A stretch of DNA of 64,000 nucleotides from Reticulascus tulasneorum (lineage: Eukaryota > Ascomycota > Sordariomycetes > Glomerellales > Reticulascaceae). Position 1 is the stretch's first letter, and the number at the start of each line of letters is the position of its first letter. The notes under the pieces were generated by a model. It was not told the DNA's origin, searched no databases, and saw only the letters and a list, made by a program, of their open reading frames with translations. Shown piece after piece: positions 1 to 13,099 of this stretch. The stretch is from NCBI GenBank assembly GCA_001557505.1, contig LSAX01000010.1, positions 310,001 through 374,000 of the forward strand, in the 5' to 3' direction. Made by a program: the position numbers and the translations under genes.

Positions 1-773
1 ATAATATCAAAGAACCAAGTACTCTATCGTCCCTCCATCATATGCTGAGGCGACGTCTCCCCAGCCGAGAAATAAGTCGGACCGGAATATCCTCAATCCA
101 AACAATCGACAGTGAAGTAGGAGTGGAGGGTTAATGTTGGGCACACCAAAGGCCCCCCATAAAGAAAGACTAAAAGACACTGAAAAGCAGAAGGATTATG
201 CATTAAAGACGGAACTCCCCTGTATGCCATCCATTCCTATATACCATGCGGCATGGAATCAACCCCTGAACGCTTCATCAAGCTCGTTAAGTATGGGCAG
301 CGAAACGAAAGACCAAGGGCCATTTTCCGGGTGACTCTCCGCCCTAATCATATGCTTGGGCGGTGTATCGTCATCGGTCAGGCAGAAGACGTCGAGTGAT
401 AAGAAATGAGCGAGACAAATAACTGTTTGGAACGCCCCCGTTATGCCCAGGCCAAACCGTAGCCTCCAAAACGTGGACATGCCCCTGAACGCCTTCCCGC
501 CTGTGAATATGCCTGGTCCCAACGTGGAGACCTAAGAGACAAACCAATTTTGTTCCTCAAAATAACATGCAAGAATCGACAATTGCTGGTGGCCCGCTCC
601 CTTGTATCGGGAGGGGTGGTGGGTACTTTGAGGTTGATGTGTGATGAGACGCCTCTCCGCGCATTGCGTGAAGATGACTTCCGGTGATGTTGTTATCGCC
701 AATTACCCGGTCCGATTGTGGAGCTGCGAGTCGCCTCCACGGCATCGGCGGCGTAGGTAGATTCGGGAGGTTT
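1..773. other. 3' flank of the gac1-like gene, no gene seen
   Basis: This stretch lies downstream of the PP1 regulatory subunit gene, which is read from the minus strand and stops at 774. The open frames here are short, lack recognisable domains and overlap each other on both strands. It probably holds the 3' untranslated region and terminator of that gene. I see nothing else. Confidence 0.5.
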
Positions 774-3285
774 TCAACCTCGAATTGCTGTAGCGGCATG
801 AGCGTCGGTGTTGAAAAATGGGAATCGCTCCTGCAGTTGCTGGGCATACGGGAATTCATTTGGCGACGTACCGGCGAAGGGGGGGAAGCTTCCCACCATG
901 GAGGCGGGGGAAGCTGATCGCAAAGTTAAAGGGGTGGCCAACTGGCTTCCCTGCCGCGGAACTGCTGACGGACTAGCGGATCGATCGATTGACATTGGAG
1001 CAAGGTTCTTAAGCGGCGACCCGATAGGAGATGCGCCGACGGCGAGCAATGAAGCAGGTTGAAAGTAAGGGTTTGAGTCGCGAACATGGATGGAGTGATG
1101 TTGGGCGGCGCCGGCGTGGTGGGGCATGTTTGGGCTGCCGTTCGCGCTCGAGTTGGCGCTGTTGCTGCCACGTGTGGCAGCACCGTCATCGGCACCATCG
1201 AATCTGCCGCTCCTCAACGTGCCTTCTTTGAGCTGAGGGCTGGACTGCTTGGAGCCAAACTGTAACACGAGGCACATGTCAGTACAGTGTTCGGGTGAAG
1301 GTGTGTGATCCGACTTAAATCCGGGGTGGAGCCGGGGGCTGGGATTGGTGATGATAACCTGGGGTACGTACAAAGCAGTATTTGTTGACTAGTTCCTCGT
1401 ACGAGGACGAGGCGAGAGAGGGAGATCCGGTACCAGGGACGGGCGCGGCAGAAGCAGCGGCAGCAGCAGCCACGTTGGTGGCCAGCGCGGTCGGATCGCT
1501 TGCAGAGACGGCAAGTCTAGGTCGGGGTGAATCTGGGGCGACGATGATCTTCTTATGACTTCTCATGTACAAGCCATCCGGATTGCGGTCCTTGCCGATG
1601 GTGTCCTTGGCGGCCTGGACGGCAGCGGTGAGCGAAGCTCCAAAGTCGTACCGGTGGGCAAAGGCAAGGCCGACTGGAGCTGACAGACGGCTAGAGAGGT
1701 TATCGCTAGGCAAGTTTCCAGTCGACTTGTTGCCCTTGAGTCGCAGAGCCGTTGGCCCAGACTCGCCAAGGTATTCATGGATTGGCTGATCAAAATTGAA
1801 GTCTGCGTTGTCGCCAAACTCGTCAAAGCCAACCGGCATTGACTTGGGGCGTGGCGTGGTTGATGGGCTGGCTCGGCGACTGCTGCGGGGTAGCCCGTTG
1901 GCAGGTCTCGAGGCAGCACCCTGGAGTCCTCTCTTCCCGTTCTGTGGTAGATGCTTCTTGCGGAAATCGACCTGGAAGTTGCTCCCGTTGTTGCTATCCC
2001 AGAGTTCCTGACCGTTGACGCTATAGCGGACGCAGAAGAACAGTGTCTTGGCCTCGAGATTAGCGACGTCCGACAGCTTTATAACAAACTGGAACCGATC
2101 GTGACCCGCAGATCCGCTACCAGATCGGATCTCGTGCGAGTATTCGGCGCCGATCTCCGAAGTCGTCTTCCAATAATCGAGAGTAAACCTGCAGGTGACC
2201 GTTTTTTGGAAAGCCAGATTGGCCACTGCGACAGACCCAAGCAGCGACTTCTGATCATTGGATAGCCATACTCTCTCCACTCGGATCGGTTGGTATTTTC
2301 GAGCGGGGTCGTCCGAGGTGGGCCAATTGGCCATCAGGATCTCCCACTCAAAAGGTGGCGACCGAACGCCGGGACGCTCCTCTCCAGGGAAGGGATACTC
2401 GGTGTCACTGTCGTAGTTATCGACCGGCGAGGAACCAGCACTGACAGCGAGTGGACGATCCACCTGGAGGAAATGTCGGACATGTTCGAGGTGAGAGTCG
2501 AAATGCACCGCTTTCGAGAAAGTGGGTGTTCCCGGCATGCTGGAAGGCCGACGACGGGAAGGAGGCCGGAGAGCGGGCCGCACGAGTTCGCCAGACTTCT
2601 TCCGAACCATCTGGGGCTTCCGTGGCATGTCATCGTCCGACTCGTCGTCCGAGGCAGTCAGAGACGTCTCAGCCGAATTTGAAAACGAGATCTTGGGTTC
2701 TGTGATGGATCTCGCGTGGGTCCCTCTCCGAGAAGGCCCCTGAGATAGGCTCGACAGGGAACCGGTGCTAAAGCTGTGAATCATGCCCTCGGTAGGTCCA
2801 TCCTGCTGCGAGGTCACAATGACGAGGTCCTCGGGATTGGGTTTGGGGTTGGGTGAAGTTTCTCGGTGCAGAGGAATCTGGCTTATGGCATCCTTCAGTT
2901 CCTTCAGCTTTTCAATATTTCTTCCACGTTCCGCCGATGCCTCCTCATCATCACTACCCGACGACGCCGAGTCTGGAGGAGAGATGACGGCGCCCTTTGG
3001 CATCCCTCGATCATCCGTCACTGGCGGTGGTGACTGCCGAACACTGCTGGCCGTTGCCATTCCTTTGAGATCGTCCGAGGTGCCAGGAGGAGTAGGTTGG
3101 TTCGGGGCGCCATTTGCTGCCCCCACGGCGGCGGACGGCGTCCGTCGGTGTTTCGTCAAGTACGACGCCGACCGTGGTAGGGCTGGCCTGGAGCCAGCTT
3201 GAAAGGATGGCCGTCGACTCACATCAGGTGAGGTGGGAGCAGAGGCGGCGGGAGATCGGTGGTGGGAGGGCGGCGTGTAAGGCAT
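774..3285 (-). CDS. Glycogen-targeting PP1 regulatory subunit (Gac1-like, CBM21)
   Basis: The model has two exons, 3285-1372 and 1259-774, giving about 799 aa. The intron 1260-1371 (112 bp, donor GTACGT, acceptor TTACAG) is phase 0 and turns two overlapping frames into one protein. MPYTPP at 3285 is the first ATG of the frame; the frame upstream has only a TTG at 3399. The sequence shows a long Ser/Pro-rich disordered N-terminus, an RVxF-type PP1-docking motif (KAVHF, about residues 258-262) and a CBM21 carbohydrate-binding domain at about 330-442 (VERVWLSNDQKSLLGSVAVAN, with FCVRYSVNGQELWDSNNGSNFQ near its end). The tail, from about 639, is Ser/Ala/Pro-rich and disordered. In this family the RVxF motif recruits the PP1 catalytic subunit and CBM21 binds glycogen, so that glycogen synthase is dephosphorylated and activated. 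The family assignment is firm. The exact C-terminus depends on the intron, which looks good. Confidence 0.92.
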
Positions 3286-5110
3286 TCCCAAGGATCGGGT
3301 GCCTTGTGTGGGAAGGGGTTGGATAGGTGGAATTGACGGGTTGAGTGCGTGCTCCCGGCACGTAAAGCTGCTGCGGGAATGGGCGAGGAAAAATTTCAAA
3401 CTGGTATCAATTCATGAATATTAGGTCCGGGGTATCGTTTTCGGAGGAGCGACTAAGCGCTTTGTCAGATCAGGTTCCTGCAGGGTTGGAAGGTTCTCGT
3501 CAGCTTTGCCTTGGCCATGAGGAAAGATTGTCTGCGAAACTGCGCACAAGATTGAAGTGATGATGGGGAGGAAGGGGAGGAGAGCCAAATCTTGGGGATG
3601 AAGAGGGCAAAAGGGGATTGGTGCTGGTGTGGCTGTGTTGTGATGCCGATGGCGAGGCGACGTTTGCAGAGTTTTATTTGTTTCCAATCAATGACTTACA
3701 CACGGGGGGTAGGCGAGGGAAAGAAGGTGGGCGAAGAGTCTGCACAGGCAATATTCCAGCAACTGAGCAACGCTATCGCGTGGGGATGAGGAATGTCGAG
3801 GACGACGGGGAAATGTCTCGGGGCGTCGTCACCGGTTGCTGGAACGCAGCGACAATGAGGCACGGCCGGTTGCGTGGGTGGATTATGAAGGAAGGCGCCG
3901 ATCGAGTCGAACGTCGAGGAGAACGAGAGAGGCGAGGCTGCTCTGGGACTCCTGTCTTCCCTTTTGTATGCTTCTGGACCTGTTGATCGACCGTGAGGCG
4001 ATATCAGGATCCTATGTTTTCCTTCACTTGAGTTTCTTTGTCGTCAGTGGGTTGTTCGACGACGAGGCGTTCGAGTAGATGAGGCACAGAAGGAGAGACA
4101 AGGTGGGACGGCGGGTGCGGAGGGGTCTGATGTGGTTATGAAGGATGGTGTGTTCCGACCACGCAGCTATTGTAGCTAGGCTGGGTACGACCGGAGTGAA
4201 GTATGTAACACGTACCTGATGTCCTGGAGGAGGAGTATTCGTAGGAATCTACCTTGGAAAGGCGAGGCAGGGGTGGATCGGGAGGAGGGAAAAGGATGGA
4301 TGGGGGGGGACGCGAGTGTTGGGATAGAGGCACACACTGAGGAGCGTAGCCGGCCTGTTATTCTGTGTATGGGGGATGGAAGTGGGAGGTACAATCAAGG
4401 CGGGTAAGAGAGAGAGAAGATGGAGGTGTGTGTGCGGATGGGGATGGGGTGGAGGAGGTGGTGGTATGAAGTGCCAGAGGCAAAAAGGATGGGAAGTTGC
4501 GATATGCACCTCTTGATGAAGAAAAAGAGAGAGGAAGGCCGTACGATCTTGGTGGATGGATGTCAGATCAGGACGAACAGGAAACGCACTGAGCCACACA
4601 CCACACCCCCCCCCCCCCCCTCGTTGGCCGCCGCCGCCAAGATGAACGAGAGAGGATTAGGACAAGGCGCGGTGATTTGATAGAATGCAGGTGGAAGGTA
4701 ACGTACCAGGGTGGAGGGACGTAGTACATGCACTAAAATCTCCACGAGTGGGTACTTTGACCGTACAGTACGGCATACGGCCGACCAGGGAGGAGTACAA
4801 AGGGTACGTACCGCCTAGCCGGATACAGTACGAATACTGGCCATTGACACTACCTAACGCGAGATGGGACGGTACGAGGAGGCGCCCAGGCCTTGGACTC
4901 TCTTTTGTCTTTGGGGGGGGGGACCCCAGGAAAGATTTCTTCTGCCCTTATCCACCGAAGGATGGGGATGGATGGATGGCATGGGATTGATTGCAAGGCG
5001 ACTCTCTTGGTGAATGAATGGTAAAGTGAATGATGGTGCTTGCTTTGCTTTCTGTGCTTGCCTGGTGTCGCTAGGAACAAGGGGCCTGTCCTAGCTAGGT
5101 AAGGGTAGGC
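3286..5110 (-). promoter_or_regulatory. Long leader/promoter of the gac1-like gene
   Basis: There is no credible gene here. Read on the minus strand, 3.3-4.7 kb is strongly pyrimidine-rich, with long runs of C/T-only sequence. Such runs are common in fungal 5' untranslated regions and core promoters. A run of 15 C on the plus strand occupies 4606-4620. GTAC/TACGTAC-type motifs cluster at 4680-4830. I infer a long leader plus promoter; the transcription start cannot be read from the sequence. Confidence 0.45.
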
Positions 5111-8100
5111 AGTTGGCACATAACAAGTTTAGCACCCTTTTCATAGTAAAATTACTAGGCTACGTAGTAATATGTACGGACGTAATTACGTGGTCAAGAT
5201 ACATACTCAGCAAGGCGAGAGCCTGTAGATTTACCTTGGAAATCTCTTGGTGATGAGTAGTAGCGCCAGGGTAGCTGGCTGGCAAATTGTGCACTGCTTT
5301 TGGGGGTCTGTCAAGTGAGCACATCAACACATACCGCCCATGCGCGCACAGTCGTCTCCCACGTCAGCTTCAAAATCAGCTGAAGGAATACAGTGTGATC
5401 AATGGCGCTTTATTTAATTGCTGAGTCCCGCCATGAAGGACGGCTCCATGGTAGACCGGGCTGGGCGACTTGGGAATGGTAATCATGAGGATCGTACCAC
5501 AGCGCCAGCTTGGGCCTACTGTGCGTCATACTGTATTTTTCCCTCGCTCCCGGGGCCCTGAGTGGCTGCGTGTTTACTGGGTAGTACCTGTGCTGAAGCA
5601 CACCCCCCCTACCCCCCTGCACTGGGCAAGCACTAACTGACTAGGGGGCAATTGATGAGAAAGCACCCGTACAACATCCCCGCGGGCGGATGCTCTGGAT
5701 AGAGCAGATGGAAACGATGACGTCGTTCTGACCGCCCATCCAGTCATCGTAAGTTTTCCTCAATTGTCGCACGTTATTTGCTGCGGCCTTTGTCAAATCA
5801 CGCCTTGATTTCGGAACCCCGATTTGCTTGCGTTTTGTCATCACACGCATCCCGATTCCATCCTTATGGGCGCCTCCCCCCCCCCGAATGTATCAGCCAG
5901 GATACCTAACAATAGTGGGGAGGGAAGGGGGTCTTCCATATTGTCTTCGAAGCTTCATCACGGCCCCCCCCCATCGTCGGGTCATTTTGCCCGGAAGTTT
6001 GCGCGGGATCACCACTGCTCCGCGCTTGCACCCAGACGTACATACATGCCATAGACAGTACCGATGGACGGACGGGGCCTGAAAAGATCGCCAGGTACTA
6101 TTCATTTATTACTGTAGTAACCGACATATACCGGGCTTATTCCACATTCTTGGGGGTCCTGACCGGCCGAAATACACATCCGCCACGACTCTATGACAAA
6201 CGTTAAACACTGTGCCTTCCAGTCGACAGTAAGCACAATACGTACCATCCTCTATGCAATCTGTAAGTATGGGATTGTATTCCTTGCGGTCCTCCTGTCA
6301 GTCTGTCTTGGTCCGTTGAGATTCCGGCCTCACGCTTTTGGGTTGTTGCCTTGGCGATGGCGAATATTACGAATTCTGTTCAAACAACCGCGAAACCAGC
6401 AGGAAGCCGGGAACAGTCATCGATGCGCTTTGCATAGCCCGAGCCTCTTTTTTGGAGGGTGAGAATTCCAGGAGGCGAATACTCTTACGGTTTCAATCGC
6501 CAACTGGGCGCCACAAAAGACGCAGCCAGAGATAAGAGAAGCCGCTCATGGCTATTGTTCACCCCCCGAGTGGGACCGCCTACCGCCTATAATTGGGTGT
6601 GAGTGGCCCTGTTGCGCAATAGCTGGATCGTTGTCGAATTTTCTGGTGGGAACCACCCACAAATTGACCGGGGGTGGGAGGCCGGGGGGGACGTTTTGCT
6701 ACGTCTCAGCAAAAAAAAATCCCATCCATCAACAAGAAAATGTTCCCATTAACGCCACCGCACAATTATTCGCTACAAATCCCGAAGCGGATTGGAAGAT
6801 GTGAAAAAAAAAAAAAAAAAAAAAAAAACAGAAACCCTCCCCGAGAACGGATCTCTCGATAGTTGCAACTTCGTATCATTACAGCCCCAACGCCAAGGCC
6901 CAATTCAACAACGTCCGAGTCCAGCCGATCCCCCCTCTCGCCATCATCTCGGCTCAATTCGCTCTCAACATGAGGGTTCGTTGAAACATGCAGAATGCTT
7001 CTGCAATAGGCCGAGGACCTTTAATCTATTTCCTCTGATCCGCCCCGTGTCAGTAGTCTTGATGAAGAGGGTGTTGAAGCCCTTGGCTTTGCAGCGGCTT
7101 GAGACGGACACGCTACCCATGGATGCTGCTGTCTTATCGCAGAGAACCCTTCATCCGACATCCTTCCAACCAGTGGTCGGGCTTTGTGCCTCACCATCTT
7201 CTACCGGTTCGGATAGATCTGTATAAAAACAGTATTTAATTTAGCGGATGGTGCCCACCCTGATGACATGTAGCGGTCTATGTATGTATGGACATCCGAA
7301 GTTGTCCGTCCATCTCGAGCTTCAACCACAGTATCAAATTGGCGCCTGCTATCGAGTATCGCGTCCCATCCAGCAGAATGCATGGAGCCCCGCCGTCCAT
7401 CGTGGTCAAGATCCACAACAAAAGACGGCCGGCTCTATTCACATGCGGTAGGTAGTTGGGTAGCTACCCGGACAAGTCCATGATCCGTTCATTCGGTTAG
7501 GAGTGCAATCGGCCAACTCTCTCAATGTTCGAGATATCGGATCATGCCGTGCCTCACTTTGCTTCTCTCATGGCAGTGTTCTCCAGGAGGTCAAAGTAGG
7601 CTGTGGGGTAGCTTCAATAGCGACTCCATGATCTTGTCAAGCCGGAGCAAATGGGCTAAAGAGCTTACATAAAGTTCAACAGCTTTACAGCTTCGCCATT
7701 GAAGCGTCTTTAAAGAAGCCGTCCCTCTGCGTGTCCAGATCTCCACCATCGAGGCTTGCCGACCCTTCCAATTCGCTCAAAGGATTGATGGTATGGGGCA
7801 GGTCTCGAGGACGCATGTATTCGTACTGCGTGGTAATTACTGAGGTAGCATTCATACATAGAGTGCATAGCATGTGTACACACGAGAACTTATGGAGCCA
7901 GGATGGAGGCCCTGATTTCAACATCCAAGGATGACATGACATGCACCAGACGTACATACTAATCACATACACACACATTGGCTCCACCACGCTGCTGCTT
8001 GCGTCGCATTGCCCGCCGCCGCGGCCTCGAAAAAAGACTTGTGCATCCCAACACCTGCGCGAAATGGACAACCCAGAGCGCATCGCACAGACAAGCGCCG

Positions 8101-11100
8101 CCTCTAGCGTCCTCAGGAAAGCGGAAATTTCAGAAATGCCCTTGCGCGACGCACCACGCAAAAATCCTCTCAGCCCGGAGTGTACAGGAAAAGCGATCGT
8201 GCATACTAGGTAGTACAGCGGTATTCGTACAAAAGGTTCGTGTAATACGGGCCAGCTAACTACTAATAGCCTACCGTGGGGAGGTGGTGTAGGGTGTGCT
8301 CCCCACGCCTGCATTACCTTCCTCCCTCATCCACAAAGCCGCTTTTTAGTTAATTATATAAACATTTCAGTCAGTGAGGCCCTGGCCTGCTTGCCTGCCA
8401 ACTCCTTTCCCGCCCGCGCGCGACTTGCCTCACCGCGTCTTTGTTATCTCTGGAGTCGCAATCTAGAGATGCCAAACCTCCGCATCGCTGGCCCCTGATT
8501 CGCTACCTACTTGCAGAAGGGATGGATGGCCCCTGCCAACCTTGTCTAGCGTCAACCACTCGCTAAAGGAAGCCCATGGTCGGCTCTGGGCGCTGGTTGG
8601 GGGTCTGCCCTGTATCTAAATCCGAACTGGGTATAGCGTGGCCTGTTAGCCAATCCCCGAGGACAGTGGGGCAGGAACTGGGCTTCAAGCCACAGTTGCT
8701 TGACCGGCGGTGCAGCGAACGTGGCAGGCACGGTGCAGACGGGGATTTTGCTCCAGCAGGTTTGGCTGGTTGGCTGGCTGGCACCGTCAATCAGGGTGGC
8801 TTCATGTCCCAATGCATCTGGTCCATACAGTTCCCGCATCGCTGCGAGTTACTGGTGTTCGGCGGTAGAGGACGGTACCCTGCTGCCATTGCTACATATG
8901 TAGAACCCCGAGCTTCTCATCTTGTCCGTTTTCTCCTTTGGCAAAACCTGCCTGGGCAATCAGCCCGAATCACGGTTGCAGCTACGTATTACTAGGTAGA
9001 GTAATCTGTACGTATGTATGTACGTGGTAGAAAGCCGTTGATGACATGGAGTGATCTCCATTATTTCATTTCCCCGCATCCCAGGCAAAATGGCCAACCT
9101 CGCTCGTGGTCTTATTTCAGGGCTGGTAGCAGCAACGGCATTCGCAAAAATAAGGGTGACCAGGACAGGACACAAACTCCCGTTTTCAGAAATGGCGATA
9201 TTGGTGCTCGAACACGCAATCTGAAAATGTTTCCCGTGGATCCCCGCTGCGAGCTAGGCAGTAACTGCCTCTTGGGCTGCAGGTGCAAGCTGCACTTCAT
9301 CTCAGAAACTGATAAGACTTTCCCTCCAACCTCCGAGAACGGAATCCGATATCATCTCACCGTATTCGGCAGATCCAGGAAAGGCCATAGCAGTGCTGTA
9401 TGTACCAGATTCCATCTCGATGGCTGGGCTAGTGATCGGGACCCCGAAGTCCCCTGGAAAACCCTGACAACCCTGAGCAGTCCAATCTGCCAGCCTTCTC
9501 CAGTGATTGCATTCTAGGGTATGTAGGTCGGATCTGCGCCAATCTGCGAAAGGGCGAGCGAGCCTAGATGTACTAGCCTATCATGGAACTTCGATGCGGC
9601 TGTTGAGGTGACCTAGCAATTCCTTGGCTGATCTTTGCTCATATCAAGTACCTAGAACCGAGCGACATTGACCTCTCCTTCTTCTTACAAATGGAATCAC
9701 ATACGATGTTGTTGTTATCCACCGTCCCCCGAAGCTGAGAGCCCGATGCAGGCACTAATTATCTCCCGATAATAACCCATCAGATTTGCCTCTATTGCTG
9801 GGCCGTGGTCTGATACATACACCGCCGTCAGATCATCGAACGGCTCAGTTTTGCTGGATTTTCGGAGATTTTAACCTGATACCCAGTGGAGGCGCTCTAT
9901 TCTCAGCTTCATGCAACGGTTGCGTTCTGAGCTGCAATTCGCTGGGCCGGTGCGTGGGACGAATAAAATCGTTGGGACCGGCACAATAGCCTCAATTTGA
10001 TCACCACAGCATTAAGGGAAATATTGCCCGTGGACTGTTACAACAGGTAGTACGGGCTACTCCTTCGTTCTTCGCGTGCGTCAAATGTTTCAATTCGCTG
10101 CAGCGGGCTAGTGGCGTTGCGTCGTCTGCTTTCCCACAGACAGACACTGGCCGCCTCCTCGTGTTCACCAGTCTCACCAGTGCAGGCAGGCTTCAGGGTT
10201 CGAGCAGGTAGCCATTTGATGTCACCAACGGCGATGCAGTGCGACCACAGCCCGGCAATGGCTGCCCCACGATCTGAATCTCTTCGACAATGTCGGTCTA
10301 AAATGGATATCATGCCACGAAGTGGGTATCAGAACGACTGACTGGAGGCGCTTCTTCATGCTTGAGATCGTGCACATTTGGGAGGCGAAGCCTTGTTCAG
10401 GGCCACTGTCGCCGAGCTCACCGACCATGGACGCCGATTGGACAAGGATTGAGCTGAGTGCAAGCAGAGTCGACGACACTGTGAGTACATTTGGCCGTGC
10501 CGGCATGTGGCTTATGACACTGTGCATGACATCCAATTACGCTGGCGTCGCACCACATGCATCTGCATGGAAGAAAGCCAGAGTTCTGCATATGCGCCTC
10601 AAAAGTGTTTTACTGGCAGCGCGAGCGACGCCGCTTCACCGGCCCCAAGGCCACAATCAAGGTCGAGCCGGATAACCATCTCCCCACGTTCGATATTTCA
10701 TCTCAACTGATAAACCCGCTACATCGGCAGCGATTCTACTCGGAGCGGTGAAGTGAGCTCCTGGCCAGCCTTCTGAGCCTCTTCAAGTTGGCATATCACC
10801 CCCACTTGGATCTTCTGGAGAATGGAGCTATCTCAGTAAGCTCATCTCGAGATTCCCGGAGCTTGTCAGCTTCCGGATTATCCGTGCCAGGCATCTCCAC
10901 AGTAAAATGACCCATGCTGTCCTTACGTGTACGTATGTACTCCTCTCGCAACACCAGAACAACTTCCAAATGTCACTTCGTACCTCCTCAAAGTGCGGCT
11001 TGCGCTGCAGTGGGGATGGCTGCCTTCTCCAATCAGGAGGTGGGATGCTTTGTGGTGGCTGCGAAAGGACACACCAGGCTCGACTAGGCCGACACCACAT

Positions 11101-12928
11101 CCCAGTACACAGGATAGCGTTGCTGGCTTGGCCCTCGAACAATCGACTAGTTTCCAGAAGAGGAACATGCGTGGGTTGGAATCAAGAAAAAATTCAAGAT
11201 CGAACCACAAAGCCTTGTCTGACATCTCCATGATCGTGTTTGGGAAGTTCTCGACCTCCGCCGGCTTCCTGGAGCGCTGACTGCCCATGTGTTTCCATTG
11301 TCCAATCAGCCCATAGTCCAGCACCATTCAGCCCCTTGCGTGTTTCTCATTCGACCTGCCAGGTATGGCGGGGTTCGTTGGTTTTTGGGCCGCGGGGGAG
11401 GCCATGGTATTTGAGGTGTCGACATCACCAGTACATCATGTGCGTCCATACAGCTCTCCCGGGCCTCCGGGGGGCCGGATTATCGAGATAGGCATCCCCG
11501 CAGGATCCGATATAGATTCATCGATATCTTTCGTCGGCTCGGATGAGACGGCCATGGAAAATGCATGACAAAACCACAGGATCACGTTGTTCAAAATCAA
11601 TTCCCATTCATCATAAGAAACCGAAATATTACGAAATGGGGTGATATGCCCGCACTTACTGCAGGTAATGACGCGATCCATAGACGGCACTGAGGCGCAT
11701 GACCGCCAAGTGTTGAGAAACACTTATTAGAAAGCAATGAATATGGACTACAAGGACAAGTTTGGCAGGTTTATCAGGGCGGGCAGTATTTGCCCCAAGT
11801 TGGATTCCCCGACTTTTAGCCCACGGAGTAGTGTCTTGGACTGGCGTGGGTCGCGACGTGGCCCAGCGAGCCCTCCCGCGCAAGGGTGAAGCCAGGTGAT
11901 CGGGTCGGATCGACGTGGGAGGCTCACTTGAAACGACAAGACTTCGTCCCAACCATGTAGATTAAACGAGAACTTGCCATGGAAGACTTGCTGACGATCC
12001 AGAAGGAAACCCTGAGTCTCGAGGTGCGTAGGGTCTCGGGCAACTTCAGGGTCGACACCGTCGTGAACTTCGATTCTGGGGGATGGGGAGAAAGAGAGCG
12101 TGTCGCGGACTGGTAGCTCTTTGCTCGCAATCGATTGCAGGGTAACATTGAGGCTACATGCAAATGTTTTTGGCGACCCGGACGGGGTGGATGCTCCGGC
12201 CTGGCATTATCATCGATCGGCGCGGGGCTTTCCTGTATGAGCCAGGAGCTGCCAAGTTTTAAATGGACGCTTGCAGGTGTGTGGCATCCATCAGATAGTT
12301 GTGCGCAGCCAAGAACGACAGTTGTCTGGCGAAAGTGGACAGCATGGGGGATGGGATTCTCAACATTGTGGTTTTTTTTTCCGCCTTTGGGGGATTGGTG
12401 CCAACTTTCTTCCCGCGAGTTGGCCACCAAGGGTGGTCCCGTTCCACACACAGTCAAGGTGCAAAGATGGCTCCAAAAGAGCTGTCTCGAGGGCGATCTC
12501 CATGGATGAGCTGTCTTGTCCGGACACAGCAACCTGACCACGTACCATTCGGATACGGGATGAAGACACGAGCTGCCCTAGAGGTGGGTACACACGTACA
12601 TAGCTGGGAAGCTTTCTCGAACTCCGGATTTAGCCCACGGGCAATATACGTACGTAGTACTGTAACAGTGCTTCTGTTGCTTCCACCAGCCGTTCCCCAC
12701 AGAAAGCAGATCGTAAGAATGTGGAGAACGAAACAGAAAGTCGATGATTTGGTCCTGGAAGGCACAGGGAACAGGGCATTCCAGGTCAATATCACGGCCG
12801 TCATATCCCACGGCACAGGGCTTATTCAACTGATCCCATCCACTGAAACGACCTGACCCAGGCTTTGACCGCTACCAGGTGACCCTAACATTGGCTTTTC
12901 CCCGCCCCCTACGTTCCGTGGCAGAGTC
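5111..12928. other. Gene-poor intergenic region
   Basis: I find no gene I can defend in this 7.8 kb. Open frames up to 209 codons exist (minus strand 7685-8314) but show no domain and no consistent codon pattern. A run of 25 A occupies 6804-6828. A short ATG frame at about 9090-9227 (plus strand, 45 codons) starts with a signal-peptide-like segment (MANLARGLISGLVAATAFA) and ends quickly; it could be a first exon or a relic. Several stretches, for example 10.0-10.5 kb minus, look faintly coding but are interrupted in every frame. Confidence 0.4.
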
Positions 12929-13099
12929 TCAACGCATGAAATCTCTGCTAGAACAAGGGGCCCCAGGGCACGGCTTATTTCTCACTGTCCGCTTTTCCTT
13001 TGGCGGTCTAGCAGCAGGAGGCTCGATGACGTCTTGACCTGTTTCACGAGCAAAGGGCATCATCGGGGCCGGAGGTGGCAGATCGAGCTTTTCGGCCAT
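12929..13099 (-). CDS. Possible 56-aa ORF or first exon, function unknown
   Basis: This short minus-strand frame starts at an ATG (13099) and stops at 12929. The product is Pro- and charge-rich, beginning MAEKLDLPPPAPMMPFARET and continuing through PPKEKRTVRNKPCPG. The composition looks like real protein rather than a chance frame, and I saw no better reading on the other strand. I do not recognise the family. No convincing donor site extends it into a longer gene, so it could be a small gene, a first exon or a remnant of a decayed gene. Confidence 0.25.
   Translation of the reverse strand: MAEKLDLPPPAPMMPFARETGQDVIEPPAARPPKEKRTVRNKPCPGAPCSSRDFMR

Noticed and set aside
3286..3399. N-terminal extension of the gac1-like protein (MKFFLAHS...)
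   Set aside because: The codon at 3399 is TTG, not ATG; the first ATG at 3285 gives a natural MPYTPP start.
6804..6828. Run of 25 A (also 15 C at 4606-4620 and 16 G at 33134-33149)
   Set aside because: Simple homopolymers in intergenic DNA; no sign of retroposition such as a flanking gene copy or target duplication.
7685..8314. 209-codon minus-strand frame
   Set aside because: No domain, uneven composition, no splice partners and a competing frame on the other strand; likely chance.
9090..9227. Signal-peptide-like 45-codon ORF
   Set aside because: The hydrophobic start is suggestive, but the frame ends after 45 codons and no downstream exon could be joined.
11924..12541. 205-codon minus-strand frame
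   Set aside because: No recognisable motif, and overlapping frames on both strands are equally long; not supportable.
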